From Pseudodesulfovibrio alkaliphilus (GTDB lineage Bacteria; Desulfobacterota; Desulfovibrionia; Desulfovibrionales; Desulfovibrionaceae), in assembly GCF_009729555.1 (NCBI RefSeq), contig NZ_WODC01000007.1, positions 124,001 to 188,000 of the forward strand: DNA of 64,000 nt, given 5' to 3'. Positions 24,623 through 33,526 of this stretch are shown piece after piece. The notes beneath the pieces are model-generated. The model saw nothing but the letters and a program-made list of their open reading frames with translations. It did not search any database and was not told where the DNA came from. Each line of letters opens with the position of its first letter. The first letter of the stretch is position 1. The position numbers were made by a program, and so were the translations under genes.

Positions 24623-25690
24623 ATGGGACTTCAGATAATCAAACCCGATACGCGCATCGACTTCATCGGCTTCAGGAAGATCGCCTTTATCCTGTCAGCC
24701 GTGCTCGTGCTGGCCGGCTTGGGCTCCCTGCTTGCCAAGGGCGGGCCGCAATACGGCATCGACTTTGCGGGCGGCATGATCGTGCAAATCAAAGTCCAGG
24801 AAGACATTGAGCTCTCCCAGCTCAAGGGAGCCCTGGAACAAACCGAACTGCCCGGACTGGTGGTCCAGACTTTGGGCATGGCCGACGACCATGAATACCT
24901 CATTCGGACTTCAAGCTCCGACATCCCCTCGCAGCAGGTGCGTACGATGCTGGCCGACGCATTGGCCGGCCCGCTGGGCGAGGGAGGATACCAAATCCAG
25001 CGCCTGGAGATGGTCGGCCCCAAGGTGGGTGCGGATTTACGCGCTCATGCGCTCGAAGCGCTGTTCTACGCCGTGCTGATCATCGCGGTGTACATCTCCG
25101 GCCGGTTTGAGCAGCGCTGGACCGCAGCCGCCATCATGGCCGCGGCCCTGGGCGGAAGCATTTACGGCATCGGGCTGTTCGGTGTGGATATGGGCTGGCT
25201 CATCGTCATGGCCATGCTCATCACCGTGGCTTTATGCTGGTATCTCAAGCTCAACTATGCCTTGGGAGCGGTGGTGGCCCTCATCCACGATGTGACCATT
25301 ACCGTGGGCGTGTTCTCCATTTTGGGCAAGGAATTCGACCTGACCATCATCGCCGCACTCCTGACCATCATCGGCTACTCCCTCAACGACACCATCATCG
25401 TCTTTGACCGCATCCGCGAGAACACGCGGGCACAGCAGGACCCAAGACGGTTCCGTTCGATCATCAACGAAAGCATCAACCAGACCCTCTCGCGCACCCT
25501 CATGACCTCGCTGACCACGCTCATGGTGGTGGCCTGCCTGTTCGTGCTGGGAGGCAGTGTTATACACGACTTCGCCCTGGCCCTGCTCATAGGCATCGGA
25601 GTCGGCACCTACTCCTCCATCTTCGTGGCCAGCCCCATCCTACTGGGCTTTGGTCCCTCCATTGTTGCAGAGGGCGAAGGCCAAGCGTAA
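24623..25690 (+). CDS. secF: Protein translocase subunit SecF
   Basis: SecF is the partner of SecD in the membrane. It has 355 residues. The first helix is followed by GIDFAGGMIVQIKV, the start of its periplasmic domain. The C-terminal five-helix bundle contains ALLTIIGYSLNDTIIVFDRI, the SecF signature. The first GGGGACGAT before ATG 24623 is a good ribosome site. A textbook terminator lies 25 bases after the stop. Confidence 0.96.
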   Translation: MGLQIIKPDTRIDFIGFRKIAFILSAVLVLAGLGSLLAKGGPQYGIDFAGGMIVQIKVQEDIELSQLKGALEQTELPGLVVQTLGMADDHEYLIRTSSSDIPSQQVRTMLADALAGPLGEGGYQIQRLEMVGPKVGADLRAHALEALFYAVLIIAVYISGRFEQRWTAAAIMAAALGGSIYGIGLFGVDMGWLIVMAMLITVALCWYLKLNYALGAVVALIHDVTITVGVFSILGKEFDLTIIAALLTIIGYSLNDTIIVFDRIRENTRAQQDPRRFRSIINESINQTLSRTLMTSLTTLMVVACLFVLGGSVIHDFALALLIGIGVGTYSSIFVASPILLGFGPSIVAEGEGQA

Positions 25691-25714
25691 GCAGGCATCC
25701 GATAGAACACCCGA

Positions 25715-25750
25715 GGGGGAAGGGCCAGTTGGCCCTTCCCCCTTCTTTTT
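25715..25750 (+). terminator. Intrinsic terminator of the yajC-secD-secF operon
   Basis: GGGGGAAGGGCCA pairs with its complement across a two-base centre, giving a 12-13 bp stem, followed by TTCTTTTT. It lies right behind secF and is well formed. Confidence 0.93.
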
Positions 25751-25781
25751 CAAACGCAGAGGGCAACCTGACGCCACAGCG

Positions 25782-25814
25782 AAAAGCCCCTCCGGCGACT
25801 ATCGCCGAAGGGGC
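25782..25814 (-). terminator. Intrinsic terminator of adk
   Basis: On the minus strand a 13-bp stem with one G-T pair (GCCCCTTCGGCGA and TCGCCGGAGGGGC), a three-base loop and TTTTCG lie 25 bases past the adk stop. With the secF terminator it separates two convergent operons. Confidence 0.9.
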
Positions 25815-25838
25815 CGGAACTTAGCCTGTCCGTTGAGA

Positions 25839-26507
25839 CTAGACGAGCTGGGTCATCAGATATTCCTTGATGGCGGTGATGGAATCCTCGCCGTCAAGCT
25901 CAATGTACTTGAAGCCGCCGTCCTTCATGTTCTTGAAGAAGTTGCAGGCGGCCATGGTGCCGGTCTTGTCATCGTAATAGATGTCGTGGCGCTGGTCGAT
26001 GGCGGCCGCATCCTGGTCGTCCTGACGGGAAGAGAGGGCGCCGCCGCAGACACGGCATTTGTCGCCATCAGGTGCGATGGCCGGGATGCCGACATTGTTG
26101 GGGTGATTGGGATTGTTTTCACACAAACGCCGACCCATGATGCGGGCCTTGGCGATGTCGCGAGGCAGCTTGATCTCAATGACGTAATCCAGCTTCTCGC
26201 CGCTTTTCTGCAGGGATTCCCACAACTTTTCGCCCTGGACAAGGGAGCGGGGAAAGCCATCGAGGAGCCAGCCGTTCTTGTCGGAACTTGCCAGGACATC
26301 AAGAACCATGGGAATGGTGATGTCATCAGGAACCAGTTCGCCCTTGTTGATGTATTCCTTGGCCTTCATGCCCAGCTCAGTACCGCCGCCGATGTGCTTG
26401 CGGAAAATGGCACCGGACTCGATGTGATCCAGACCGTACTTGTCCCTGGCCAGGGTGCCCTGGGTGCCTTTACCGGAACCGTTGGGGCCGAAAATCAGAA
26501 TGTTCAT
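25839..26507 (-). CDS. adk: Adenylate kinase
   Basis: It interconverts ATP plus AMP and two ADP. The protein has 222 residues. The P-loop is GPNGSGKGTQG, the AMP-site region is DGFPRSLVQGE, and the LID contains CRVCGGAL with only one Cys pair. Start at 26507 (MNILIFGPNG) has AGGAGG; the frame open to 26591 has no such site. It follows tilS after about 90 bases, so it may share that transcript or have its own promoter. The LID insert RQDDQDAAAIDQR is of the longer type. Confidence 0.94.
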   Translation of the reverse strand: MNILIFGPNGSGKGTQGTLARDKYGLDHIESGAIFRKHIGGGTELGMKAKEYINKGELVPDDITIPMVLDVLASSDKNGWLLDGFPRSLVQGEKLWESLQKSGEKLDYVIEIKLPRDIAKARIMGRRLCENNPNHPNNVGIPAIAPDGDKCRVCGGALSSRQDDQDAAAIDQRHDIYYDDKTGTMAACNFFKNMKDGGFKYIELDGEDSITAIKEYLMTQLV

Positions 26508-26600
26508 GGAAACTCCTCCTGATGATGAATCGCAATGCCGCACAGGCGGCAATACATTGTGCAAAAGATCACATGCTCTTATACCGCGCATCAGTGGAAG

Positions 26601-27611
26601 TCAATGCTTGGCGGAGAAAACCACGCCATGACTGGTGACAACAGCTGTCTTTTCCCCTGGAAACTGAAAGACCGCGCCAACACGGTGCGCCTGCCAGGCC
26701 CTGTCCAGCCCCCAAAGGGTATCGGACAGAACCTGGGCTGAGCCAAGGCGGTCAAGGGCAGCCTTGTACAGCCGCAGCCGCAGGGCACGATGGGCCTTGG
26801 ACAGAACCGCGTTGGGGATGCGCTCGCCAACCGATGCGGTCTGCACTCCCCAGTAATCGCGATCCATTTCGCCCACACGCCATAGTCTGGCCACCGAGTC
26901 GAGAAAACTGGGATTCTCTCTCAGAAAAAGCGGTACAAGGGAGGCCCGGACACGGTTTCTCGACCAGCGCTGATCCTCATTGGAGGCATCCTCGCGCCAG
27001 GGGACGCCGAGTTCAGCCAGAAAAGCGGCCAACTCGGCCTTGGGGGTCAGAAGCAGGGGACGCAGCAGACGGCGGGTGTCGTCGCGGCCAGACATACCGG
27101 CCAGACCGGGCCACGCAGTGCCTCGGGCCAAACGCATGAGAACGTCCTCGGCCAGATCGTCCAGATGATGTCCCAGGGCCACGAAATCAGCGCCATGATC
27201 GGTCAAAACGTCAGCATACAGGGCATAACGGGCTTGGCGTCCCGTCTCTTCGATGCCTGCCCCGGAGTCCTCGGCCAGGGTCGCCACATCCGCCTCGCGG
27301 ATCACGCAAGGCACACCCAGGGTCGCGCACAGGGCGGCGACCCACCGGGCATCTTCGTCGGCCTCGGGCCGAAGACGGTGATTGAGATGCGCTGCCACGA
27401 TCCTTCCGCCGCCGCGGGCTGTCAGACAGCGCAGGCTCAGGAGCAGGGCGGTGGAGTCTATGCCCCCGGAAAACCCGACGGCCAGTCTCTTCCCAGCCAG
27501 CTCCACGCCCAGTTCTTCAGCAACAAAGCGTTCGATACCCAGACAAAAATGTGCCCATCGCGGTGGCAGATCCTGGAGGGATCGCGGCAGAGAAGAGGGC
27601 ACATCAGGCAT
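26601..27611 (-). CDS. tilS: tRNA(Ile)-lysidine synthetase
   Basis: It attaches lysine to C34 of tRNA-Ile(CAU) so that it reads AUA, an essential step. It has 336 residues. The PP-loop is AVGFSGGIDSTALLLSL, and the family motifs HLNHRLRPEADEDARW and ALGHHLDDLAEDVLMRLARG follow, as does DASNEDQRWSRNRVR. The protein is shorter than E. coli TilS and seems to lack a full second C-terminal domain, as in many bacteria. The ATG at 27611 follows the upstream TGA after a single base. Confidence 0.93.
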   Translation of the reverse strand: MPDVPSSLPRSLQDLPPRWAHFCLGIERFVAEELGVELAGKRLAVGFSGGIDSTALLLSLRCLTARGGGRIVAAHLNHRLRPEADEDARWVAALCATLGVPCVIREADVATLAEDSGAGIEETGRQARYALYADVLTDHGADFVALGHHLDDLAEDVLMRLARGTAWPGLAGMSGRDDTRRLLRPLLLTPKAELAAFLAELGVPWREDASNEDQRWSRNRVRASLVPLFLRENPSFLDSVARLWRVGEMDRDYWGVQTASVGERIPNAVLSKAHRALRLRLYKAALDRLGSAQVLSDTLWGLDRAWQAHRVGAVFQFPGEKTAVVTSHGVVFSAKH

Positions 27612-27612
27612 G

Positions 27613-27963
27613 TCAGACAGCGATCTCAAGCTCCTCGATGAATTGGTCGAGGTATTCGATCATATGCTTCCGCTGGGACGCGGTGGCGTAGCAGACGCAA
27701 GAGCAGCGGAGCTTGCTCCGGGCCCGCACAAGCAGTTCGAGCCGAAGCTGGTTCCCCGCAGGGTGACACACGGTCTCCAGGGCCATGAAGTACGGACCGC
27801 ACTGATTCAGATGATCACGTTGCTCGGGTTGGAGCAGGTCAACGGGCAGGGGAAGGTAATACATGCCCTCGATCTGACTCCTTAAGTTCAGCTCGTCGAG
27901 CGTCTTGAGAATCCTCTCGTAGTCGGCATCGTACAGGTCTTCTATGACATAAGTCCGCATCAT
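27613..27963 (-). CDS. Uncharacterised 116-residue protein between hemA and tilS
   Basis: I do not recognise it. The start overlaps the hemA stop (ATGA) with AAGGAGC upstream, so it is translated as part of the sirC-ccsA-hemA unit. The protein is soluble and mixed alpha/beta by eye, and starts MMRTYVIEDLYDADYERI. Conserved-looking patches are GMYYLPLPVDLLQPEQ, CGPYFMALET and SKLRCSCVCYATASQRKHM, with two closely spaced cysteines. Good ribosome site, tight coupling and typical codon use make it a real gene. No function is proposed. Confidence 0.85.
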   Translation of the reverse strand: MMRTYVIEDLYDADYERILKTLDELNLRSQIEGMYYLPLPVDLLQPEQRDHLNQCGPYFMALETVCHPAGNQLRLELLVRARSKLRCSCVCYATASQRKHMIEYLDQFIEELEIAV

Positions 27964-29333
27964 TGCTCCTTGCTCTTGGAAGCATCGATGAATCTGTCGA
28001 TGTCTTCCGGCGCACAGGCCGAGCCTTTTCGGTTCATGTGGGCGTCGGGCGGCACCGCTTCATCATCAAGGTTGAACATGCGCCGGGCCAGATCAATGAA
28101 CTGGTCGGCCGCCCCCTCTTCCTGGGTGCGGCGCTTGAGAAAACAGATTGGCTCGTGCAGCGCCTTGCGACCAACAGAGAGTACCAGGGTTTCCAGGGAT
28201 CGCCTTGTGGCTTCGTCCACAGGCCCGATTCTCTTGAGCGTCTTGGCCAGTTCGCGCAGGGCGATATCCTCGCTCCGGTCCACCAGATCAACAATGGTCG
28301 GCTGGAGGGCAAGCGAGCGCAGCCAATTGCCGAAGACCTGGGTTTCCGCCTCGACAACAGCCCGAGCCTTGACCGCTTCTCCCTGACGCTGGGCCATGTT
28401 TTCCTCGACGACTTCCTTGAGGTCGTCGATGTCGTAGAGGTAAACATTGTCCAGATTGTTCACGTCCGGGTCAATGTCCCGCGGCACGGCGATGTCGATG
28501 AAAAACATCGGCTTGTTCTTGCGTTTTTTAAGTATTTCCTTGACATCCCTGGCCCTGATCACAGCCACGGGAGACCCTGTGGAACTGATGACGATGTCCA
28601 CTTCGTGAAGATGGTCCGGGAGCTGTTCGATCTGGATGGGGGTGCCGCCCATGGTCAAGGCCAGCTCTTTGGCCCTGGAGAGGGTACGGTTGGCGATGAC
28701 GATGTCGCGCACACCGTTCTGAAGCAGGTGGGTGGCTGCAAGTTCGGCCATCTCGCCCGCGCCCACCAGCATGGCCCGGGTGCCGTTCAAGGCGCCGAAA
28801 ATTTTCTTGGCAAGCTCGACGGCCGCGTAACTGATGGACACCGCACTTGAGGCAATGGCTGTTTCGGTGCGAACCCGCTTGGCCACGGAAAAAGATTTGT
28901 GCAACAGACGGTTAATGATGGTTCTGGCCGTGCCTTTTTCCACTGCCTTGCGGTAAGCATCCTTGAGCTGGCCCAATATCTGCGGCTCGCCCATAACCAT
29001 GGAATCAAGGCTGCTGGCCACGGTGAAGAGATGCCCAACAGCTTCCAGATCAGTGTATTGATAGGTATTCTCCACCAACAGTTCGGCTGGTCCGCCACAA
29101 ACGCCTGCCCAGTATTCGATGACAGATTCAATGGCCTGGCGTTCGTTGGCCCGCTTGACCACGGCCACGATCTCCACCCGGTTACAGGTGGAGAGGGCCA
29201 TACATTCGGCCAAGGGACAGTGGGCCATGAGGCCCGCCTCGAAATTGTCCACATCGGTCAGGGCGAAGCGTTCACGCACCCCGATGTCGGCGGTGTTGTG
29301 GTTGAGGCCAACAAGTATGATCTTTCCGTTCAT
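27960..29333 (-). CDS. hemA: Glutamyl-tRNA reductase
   Basis: It reduces glutamyl-tRNA to glutamate-1-semialdehyde, the first committed step of tetrapyrrole synthesis. It has 457 residues. The N-terminal domain contains GLNHNTADIGVRERFAL and the catalytic cysteine in ALSTCNRVEIVA. The NADPH site is AMLVGAGEMAELAATHLL. A helical dimerisation domain follows. The start at 29333 overlaps the ccsA-like stop (ATGA); a longer frame from 29378 is ruled out by this and by length. It is grouped with sirC, which fits a pathway leading to siroheme and heme. Confidence 0.95.
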   Translation of the reverse strand: MNGKIILVGLNHNTADIGVRERFALTDVDNFEAGLMAHCPLAECMALSTCNRVEIVAVVKRANERQAIESVIEYWAGVCGGPAELLVENTYQYTDLEAVGHLFTVASSLDSMVMGEPQILGQLKDAYRKAVEKGTARTIINRLLHKSFSVAKRVRTETAIASSAVSISYAAVELAKKIFGALNGTRAMLVGAGEMAELAATHLLQNGVRDIVIANRTLSRAKELALTMGGTPIQIEQLPDHLHEVDIVISSTGSPVAVIRARDVKEILKKRKNKPMFFIDIAVPRDIDPDVNNLDNVYLYDIDDLKEVVEENMAQRQGEAVKARAVVEAETQVFGNWLRSLALQPTIVDLVDRSEDIALRELAKTLKRIGPVDEATRRSLETLVLSVGRKALHEPICFLKRRTQEEGAADQFIDLARRMFNLDDEAVPPDAHMNRKGSACAPEDIDRFIDASKSKEQ

Positions 29334-30142
29334 GGCACGGCTCTGAAAGTGATGGTGTGATGGATGAGCGAGACGCACATGCCCACAAAGACCCAGATGG
29401 CAAGGACCGCAGGCTTGCGCCCGCGCCAGCCGAGCACCACACGTTGGTGGAAAAGGAAGGCGAACAAAAACCAGACAGCAAACGATCCGATCTTCATCAC
29501 GTCCCAGGCAAATGGACGCTTGGCCTCGATGAGATACCAGAAATAAGTGGAAAACAACCCAAGGGTGAAAAGCGGGAAACCGATGGTCACGGCCAGCCTG
29601 TTGACCGCGTCAAACTTATCCAGGGAGGGAACATCCTGCCCCATGCTGGCCAGTCCGGCCTTGGTCTTGAGCTTACGATTGTAGTGGAGAAAAGCCGCGG
29701 CAGCGCCAAAGGCCATGATCATCACTCCCAGCGTCAAAATCAGGGTGCCGATGTGCAGGCCGAAGAAAAGCACGGTCAGCTCGGGGGGCATGACCACGGT
29801 GATGCCGCCCAGAGCCAGTGAGGAAACATAGAGCAGCAGGGCCAGCGGCAGGGCGGTGATGGCCAGAAACTCAAGCCGCAGACGCCACCAGAAAAAGAAG
29901 TACATGGCCAGTACGCACCACGCCAGGATGGCGAAATAGAAGGCACCGGAACTGAGGGCCGAAGCGTCGCCGGTCAGAGTCAGAACCAGATCGACCGTGT
30001 TGAGGACAAACCCGGCCACGGCCAGCCACACGGCCAGCTTCTTGAGCCTGTCGTTTCCCGAACACACGCCCGTGAGAAACAGCAGTGTTCCGATCGCGTA
30101 CAGGCCGATTATGAGGATGCGAAGCAGTTCAAACAAGCCCAT
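29330..30142 (-). CDS. CcsA/HemX-like cytochrome c assembly protein
   Basis: This integral membrane protein of 270 residues has about eight hydrophobic helices and resembles CcsA/ResC/HemX proteins. It starts MGLFELLRILIIGLYAIGTLLFL at 30142 with GGAG upstream. The C-terminal half contains PFAWDVMKIGSFAVWFLFAF and FHQRVVLGWRGRKP, reminiscent of the WD-region and heme-binding histidines of CcsA. In many bacteria hemX lies directly before hemA, as here. Whether it handles heme or modulates HemA level cannot be said. The start overlaps the sirC stop by 14 bases. Confidence 0.85.
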   Translation of the reverse strand: MGLFELLRILIIGLYAIGTLLFLTGVCSGNDRLKKLAVWLAVAGFVLNTVDLVLTLTGDASALSSGAFYFAILAWCVLAMYFFFWWRLRLEFLAITALPLALLLYVSSLALGGITVVMPPELTVLFFGLHIGTLILTLGVMIMAFGAAAAFLHYNRKLKTKAGLASMGQDVPSLDKFDAVNRLAVTIGFPLFTLGLFSTYFWYLIEAKRPFAWDVMKIGSFAVWFLFAFLFHQRVVLGWRGRKPAVLAIWVFVGMCVSLIHHTITFRAVP

Positions 30143-30806
30143 CAAGCAGCTCCGGTATGTTGACGTGCAACTGTCGGGGCAATGATTCTTTAAGGATTTC
30201 CGCAACAGCGTCAAGCTCTGCGGCCCGAATCCGGGCCAAAAGATCGGAGTTGACCAGAGAACGCAGCACCGCGGTGTTCTCGGAAGTGGCCATGCCAAGG
30301 CCGAGAAGCAGTGGCCGAACCCGGCCCATGAGCACCAAAAGGCTGGCGTATTCTTCGCCAAAACTTTCTTGTAATTCCTTGCGGATGCGCTTGGCCATGG
30401 CCGGGCTGCGCCCTGCTGTGGAGATGGCCACCGTCAGGTCGCCGCGCTTGACCGTGGCCGGAACTATGAAACTGCATTTTTCGGGCTGATCCACAATGTT
30501 GCACAGGATTCCGCGCTCGGCGCAAAGGTTGCTGATGCGCCAGTTGACCTCTTCGCTCGACGTGCAGGCGATGACCAGGAACCTGTGGTCCAAATCCGCA
30601 TCCCGAAACTCCCGACACTCAAAAGTGACGTGGTCCAACGCAAGGATCGACGCCATCTCCGGGTCTGCCGGGCGGGTATCAATAATGTCCACGCTACCGG
30701 CGCCGGACTCAATGAGCGACTGGATCTTGCGCTTGCCGACCTCGCCAGCGCCCACCACAAGGCAGCCCTTGTTTTCAAGATTCACGAAAATGGGGTAGTA
30801 TCGCAT
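30129..30806 (-). CDS. Precorrin-2 dehydrogenase / siroheme synthase N-terminal-like protein
   Basis: It oxidises precorrin-2 to sirohydrochlorin with NAD+. It has 225 residues and corresponds to the Met8/SirC part of CysG without the methyltransferase. The NAD site is GCLVVGAGEVGKRKIQSLIE. Family stretches are CNIVDQPEKCSFIVPATVKRGD and GRSPAMAKRIRKELQ. I use ATG 30806 (MRYYPIFVNLENKGC); the frame to 30911 has no homology-like content. Siroheme is the cofactor of dissimilatory sulfite reductase, so this gene is expected in a sulfate reducer. The upstream ribosome site is weak. Confidence 0.9.
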   Translation of the reverse strand: MRYYPIFVNLENKGCLVVGAGEVGKRKIQSLIESGAGSVDIIDTRPADPEMASILALDHVTFECREFRDADLDHRFLVIACTSSEEVNWRISNLCAERGILCNIVDQPEKCSFIVPATVKRGDLTVAISTAGRSPAMAKRIRKELQESFGEEYASLLVLMGRVRPLLLGLGMATSENTAVLRSLVNSDLLARIRAAELDAVAEILKESLPRQLHVNIPELLDGLV

Positions 30807-30910
30807 GGGCACTTGATACCAAGTGCCGGGCCACATGTAAAATGCCAATTGCCCGGTTCTTGCAATATCCGCACGGGGTGCGCTAGAAGATTGACACCGC
30901 CCGGGGAGCA

Positions 30911-32173
30911 ATGAAGCATTATCTCGTCATACAACTGGCCCGATTCGGGGATCTCATCCAGACCAAACGGCTGGTGGTCACCCTGGCCGCCCGGCCGGAC
31001 AGCCGGGTCCACCTCTGCCTTGACCGCTCCCTTGAGCCGCTGGCCCGGCTGGTGTATCCCAACGCGACGCTGCATCCCGTTATCGCTCACGGCACCGGCC
31101 TTGACGGCTCCGCGGCCGTCCGCGCCATGCTGGTGGACAACCGCCGTTCCTTTGCCACACTAGGGTCCTTTGATTTCGAACGGATCTACAACCTCAATTT
31201 TTCGGGTCTCAACTTTCGACTGGCGGCACTTTTCGACCCTGACAAAGTGGAGGGCTACCTCTGGAGAGACGGTCAGGAGTTGATCTCGCCATGGGCGGCA
31301 ATGGCCATGCGCTGGTCGGATCAACGCCGGCTCTCGATCAATCTTGTCGATTTCTGGGCCGCCTACTGCCCGGACGCCATGGCGCCACAACTGGTCAATC
31401 CATCGGCCGCAGCCTGTGGCGGCGGATTGGGAGTGGTCCTGGCCGGACGCGAATCACGCCGCTCGCTTCCGGTGGACGTATTGTCCCGTGTCGTCGGCAC
31501 GGTGGCCAGGGTGCGTGGGGCAGGGCGGGTCGTCCTGCTCGGCGGTCCGTGCGAGCAGGCGGCCGGACAGGCTCTTCTCAAGGAGCTTCCGCCCGCCGTG
31601 CAGGCCATGACACGCAATGCGGCCGGGCAGACCGGCTGGAACGAGCTGGTGGATATTGTCGATTCCCTGGATCTGTTGCTCACCCCGGACACCGGAACCA
31701 TGCATCTGGCCGCCCACCTGGGCACCCCGGTACTCGCCTTCTTTCTTTCCTCGGCATGGTGTTTCGAGACCGGACCGTACGGCGAAGGGCATGTGGTCCA
31801 TCAGACCACGGCTCACTGCCTGCCGTGCCTGGAAACACGTCCCTGCAACCACGGCCTGCAATGCCTCGGCCCTTTTGCCGATCCCGGCTACCCCCGGTTC
31901 CTGGCCACAGGCAACCCGGCCCATGCGCCTGACGGTCTGATGGTTTGTCGGTCGCAATTCGATGCCCTGGGCCAGACCTATGCCCCCATCATCGGGCTCG
32001 ATCAGGATGCCGAACAACGGGCTGGATTGCGCCAGTTCATTTTCGGCCATCTGACTGGCGATCGCGACTCCATCCGGCCGGAACTTTCGGACCTGGACAC
32101 GCTTCTGGCCCAGCGCCTCCACCGCGAACGGGACTGGATCACCACCGTCCCAATGCGAACAATCACGGAATGA
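30911..32173 (+). CDS. Glycosyltransferase family 9 (heptosyltransferase-like)
   Basis: This 420-residue glycosyltransferase resembles lipopolysaccharide heptosyltransferases. It starts KHYLVIQLARFGDLIQTKRL, the usual GT9 N-terminus, and carries LLLTPDTGTMHLAAHLGTPV in the nucleotide-sugar binding half. A cysteine-rich insertion (CLPCLETRPCNHGLQC) is notable. ATG 30911 has GGGGAGC close upstream. It is four bases ahead of another glycosyltransferase and divergent from sirC. The acceptor is unknown; envelope polysaccharide or a flagellar glycan are both possible. Confidence 0.87.
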   Translation: MKHYLVIQLARFGDLIQTKRLVVTLAARPDSRVHLCLDRSLEPLARLVYPNATLHPVIAHGTGLDGSAAVRAMLVDNRRSFATLGSFDFERIYNLNFSGLNFRLAALFDPDKVEGYLWRDGQELISPWAAMAMRWSDQRRLSINLVDFWAAYCPDAMAPQLVNPSAAACGGGLGVVLAGRESRRSLPVDVLSRVVGTVARVRGAGRVVLLGGPCEQAAGQALLKELPPAVQAMTRNAAGQTGWNELVDIVDSLDLLLTPDTGTMHLAAHLGTPVLAFFLSSAWCFETGPYGEGHVVHQTTAHCLPCLETRPCNHGLQCLGPFADPGYPRFLATGNPAHAPDGLMVCRSQFDALGQTYAPIIGLDQDAEQRAGLRQFIFGHLTGDRDSIRPELSDLDTLLAQRLHRERDWITTVPMRTITE

Positions 32174-32177
32174 GAGC

Positions 32178-33446
32178 ATGAAAACCCTGCGCATCCTCGT
32201 CATACTCCCTCTGTACGGGGGGTCCCTGCCCATCGGCCGGTATGTGTCCAAGGCCCTGAAAGACCTGGGCCACCTCGTGGAAACCTTCGAAGCCCCGGAT
32301 TTCAACTCAGCCTACGATTCGTTGCGCAAGCTTCGCGTAACCGCCGACCGTCTCGACTATCTCCAAAATTCATTTCTCAATGTGGTCAGCCAGTCGGTGC
32401 TGGCCAAGGTCGAAACCTTTGAGCCCGATCTGGTGCTGGCCATGGCCCAGGCCCCGCTCAATCATCAGGCACTCAAGCGGCTGCGTCGCGACGGCGTCAC
32501 CACGGCCATGTGGTTCGTGGAGGACCACCGCCTCTTTACCTACTGGAAATCCTTTGCCCCGTTCTATGACATTTTCGCAGTCATTCAGAAGGAACCGTTC
32601 TTGAGCGATCTTGAAGCCATAGGCCAACCAAACGTACTCTACCTCCCTCTGGCCGCACTGCCGGATTTCCACCGTCCCATTGACCTCGACCCAGTTGAGC
32701 TGCGGAAATTCGGCTCTGACGTTTCCTTCATGGGTGCCGGCTATCCCAACCGCAGGACGGCCTTTCGCCAGTTGGTCCACCTGAACTTCAAACTGTGGGG
32801 CACCGACTGGGAGGGCGACCACGTTCTCGAACCGCTGGTCCAGATGCGCGGCGCCCGGGTCTCGCCCGAAGATTGCGTGAAAATATTCAACGCAACACGC
32901 GTCAACCTCAACCTCCATTCCAGCATCCAGGCCGAGGAACTCGTAACCAAGGGCGACTTTGTCAACCCTCGGACATATGAGTTGGCAGCCTGTGGCGCGT
33001 TCCAGCTTGTGGACGCCCGCACCCTGCTGGACGAGGCCTTTGCCGACGACGAATTGGCGACCTTCACATCGATGGACGATCTTCTTGCTAAACTCGACCA
33101 CTTCCTGGCCCACCCCGACCAGTGCCGTGCCTTTGCCGAGCGGGGCAGGGCGCGGGCGCTCAAGGATCACACCTACCACTCGCGGATGCAGGCTCTGCTC
33201 GACTTCACGGCAAGCCGCATCGACGGCTGGCCCCGCAGTCGGGAAACTGCTGCGGCCGATCTTGATTTTCCCCCCGAGCTGCACGAGGAACTCCGCCAGT
33301 TGCTGGCGCGTCTCGGTCTGCCTGAAGACGTGTCCTTCAATGATCTGGTCTGGAGTCTGCGTCAGCAGCAGGGCACCTTGTCCGAATTGGATACCGCCAT
33401 TCTCTTTCTCGACGAATGGCGCAAGCTTTACGCCAAACGCGGCTAA
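32178..33446 (+). CDS. Glycosyltransferase (CgeB-like family)
   Basis: This 422-residue predicted glycosyltransferase has the N-terminal domain KTLRILVILPLYGGSLPIGR and a C-terminal GT-B domain around GSDVSFMGAGYPNRRTAF to NPRTYELAACGAFQLVD. The latter block (NPRxYELAACGAFQLVD) is typical of CgeB/DUF3880-type transferases. The first ATG follows the upstream stop by four bases with a short GAG site. A strong hairpin lies 25 bases after the stop. The substrate cannot be read. Confidence 0.85.
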   Translation: MKTLRILVILPLYGGSLPIGRYVSKALKDLGHLVETFEAPDFNSAYDSLRKLRVTADRLDYLQNSFLNVVSQSVLAKVETFEPDLVLAMAQAPLNHQALKRLRRDGVTTAMWFVEDHRLFTYWKSFAPFYDIFAVIQKEPFLSDLEAIGQPNVLYLPLAALPDFHRPIDLDPVELRKFGSDVSFMGAGYPNRRTAFRQLVHLNFKLWGTDWEGDHVLEPLVQMRGARVSPEDCVKIFNATRVNLNLHSSIQAEELVTKGDFVNPRTYELAACGAFQLVDARTLLDEAFADDELATFTSMDDLLAKLDHFLAHPDQCRAFAERGRARALKDHTYHSRMQALLDFTASRIDGWPRSRETAAADLDFPPELHEELRQLLARLGLPEDVSFNDLVWSLRQQQGTLSELDTAILFLDEWRKLYAKRG

Positions 33447-33469
33447 TAAACCTCAAGCAACACATGAAA

Positions 33470-33502
33470 AAAAGCTTTCCGCAGGTTCTGCGAAAAGCTT
33501 TT
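33470..33502 (+). terminator. Terminator between convergent glycosyltransferase and rarA genes
   Basis: AAAAGCTTTCCGCAG pairs with CTGCGAAAAGCTTTT (one G-T pair) across a three-base loop. The plus strand continues TATATTGTTTAATTT; the minus strand continues TTTCATG after an A/T-rich arm. It can serve both genes. Confidence 0.85.
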
Positions 33503-33526
33503 ATATTGTTTAATTTCAAATATTTA

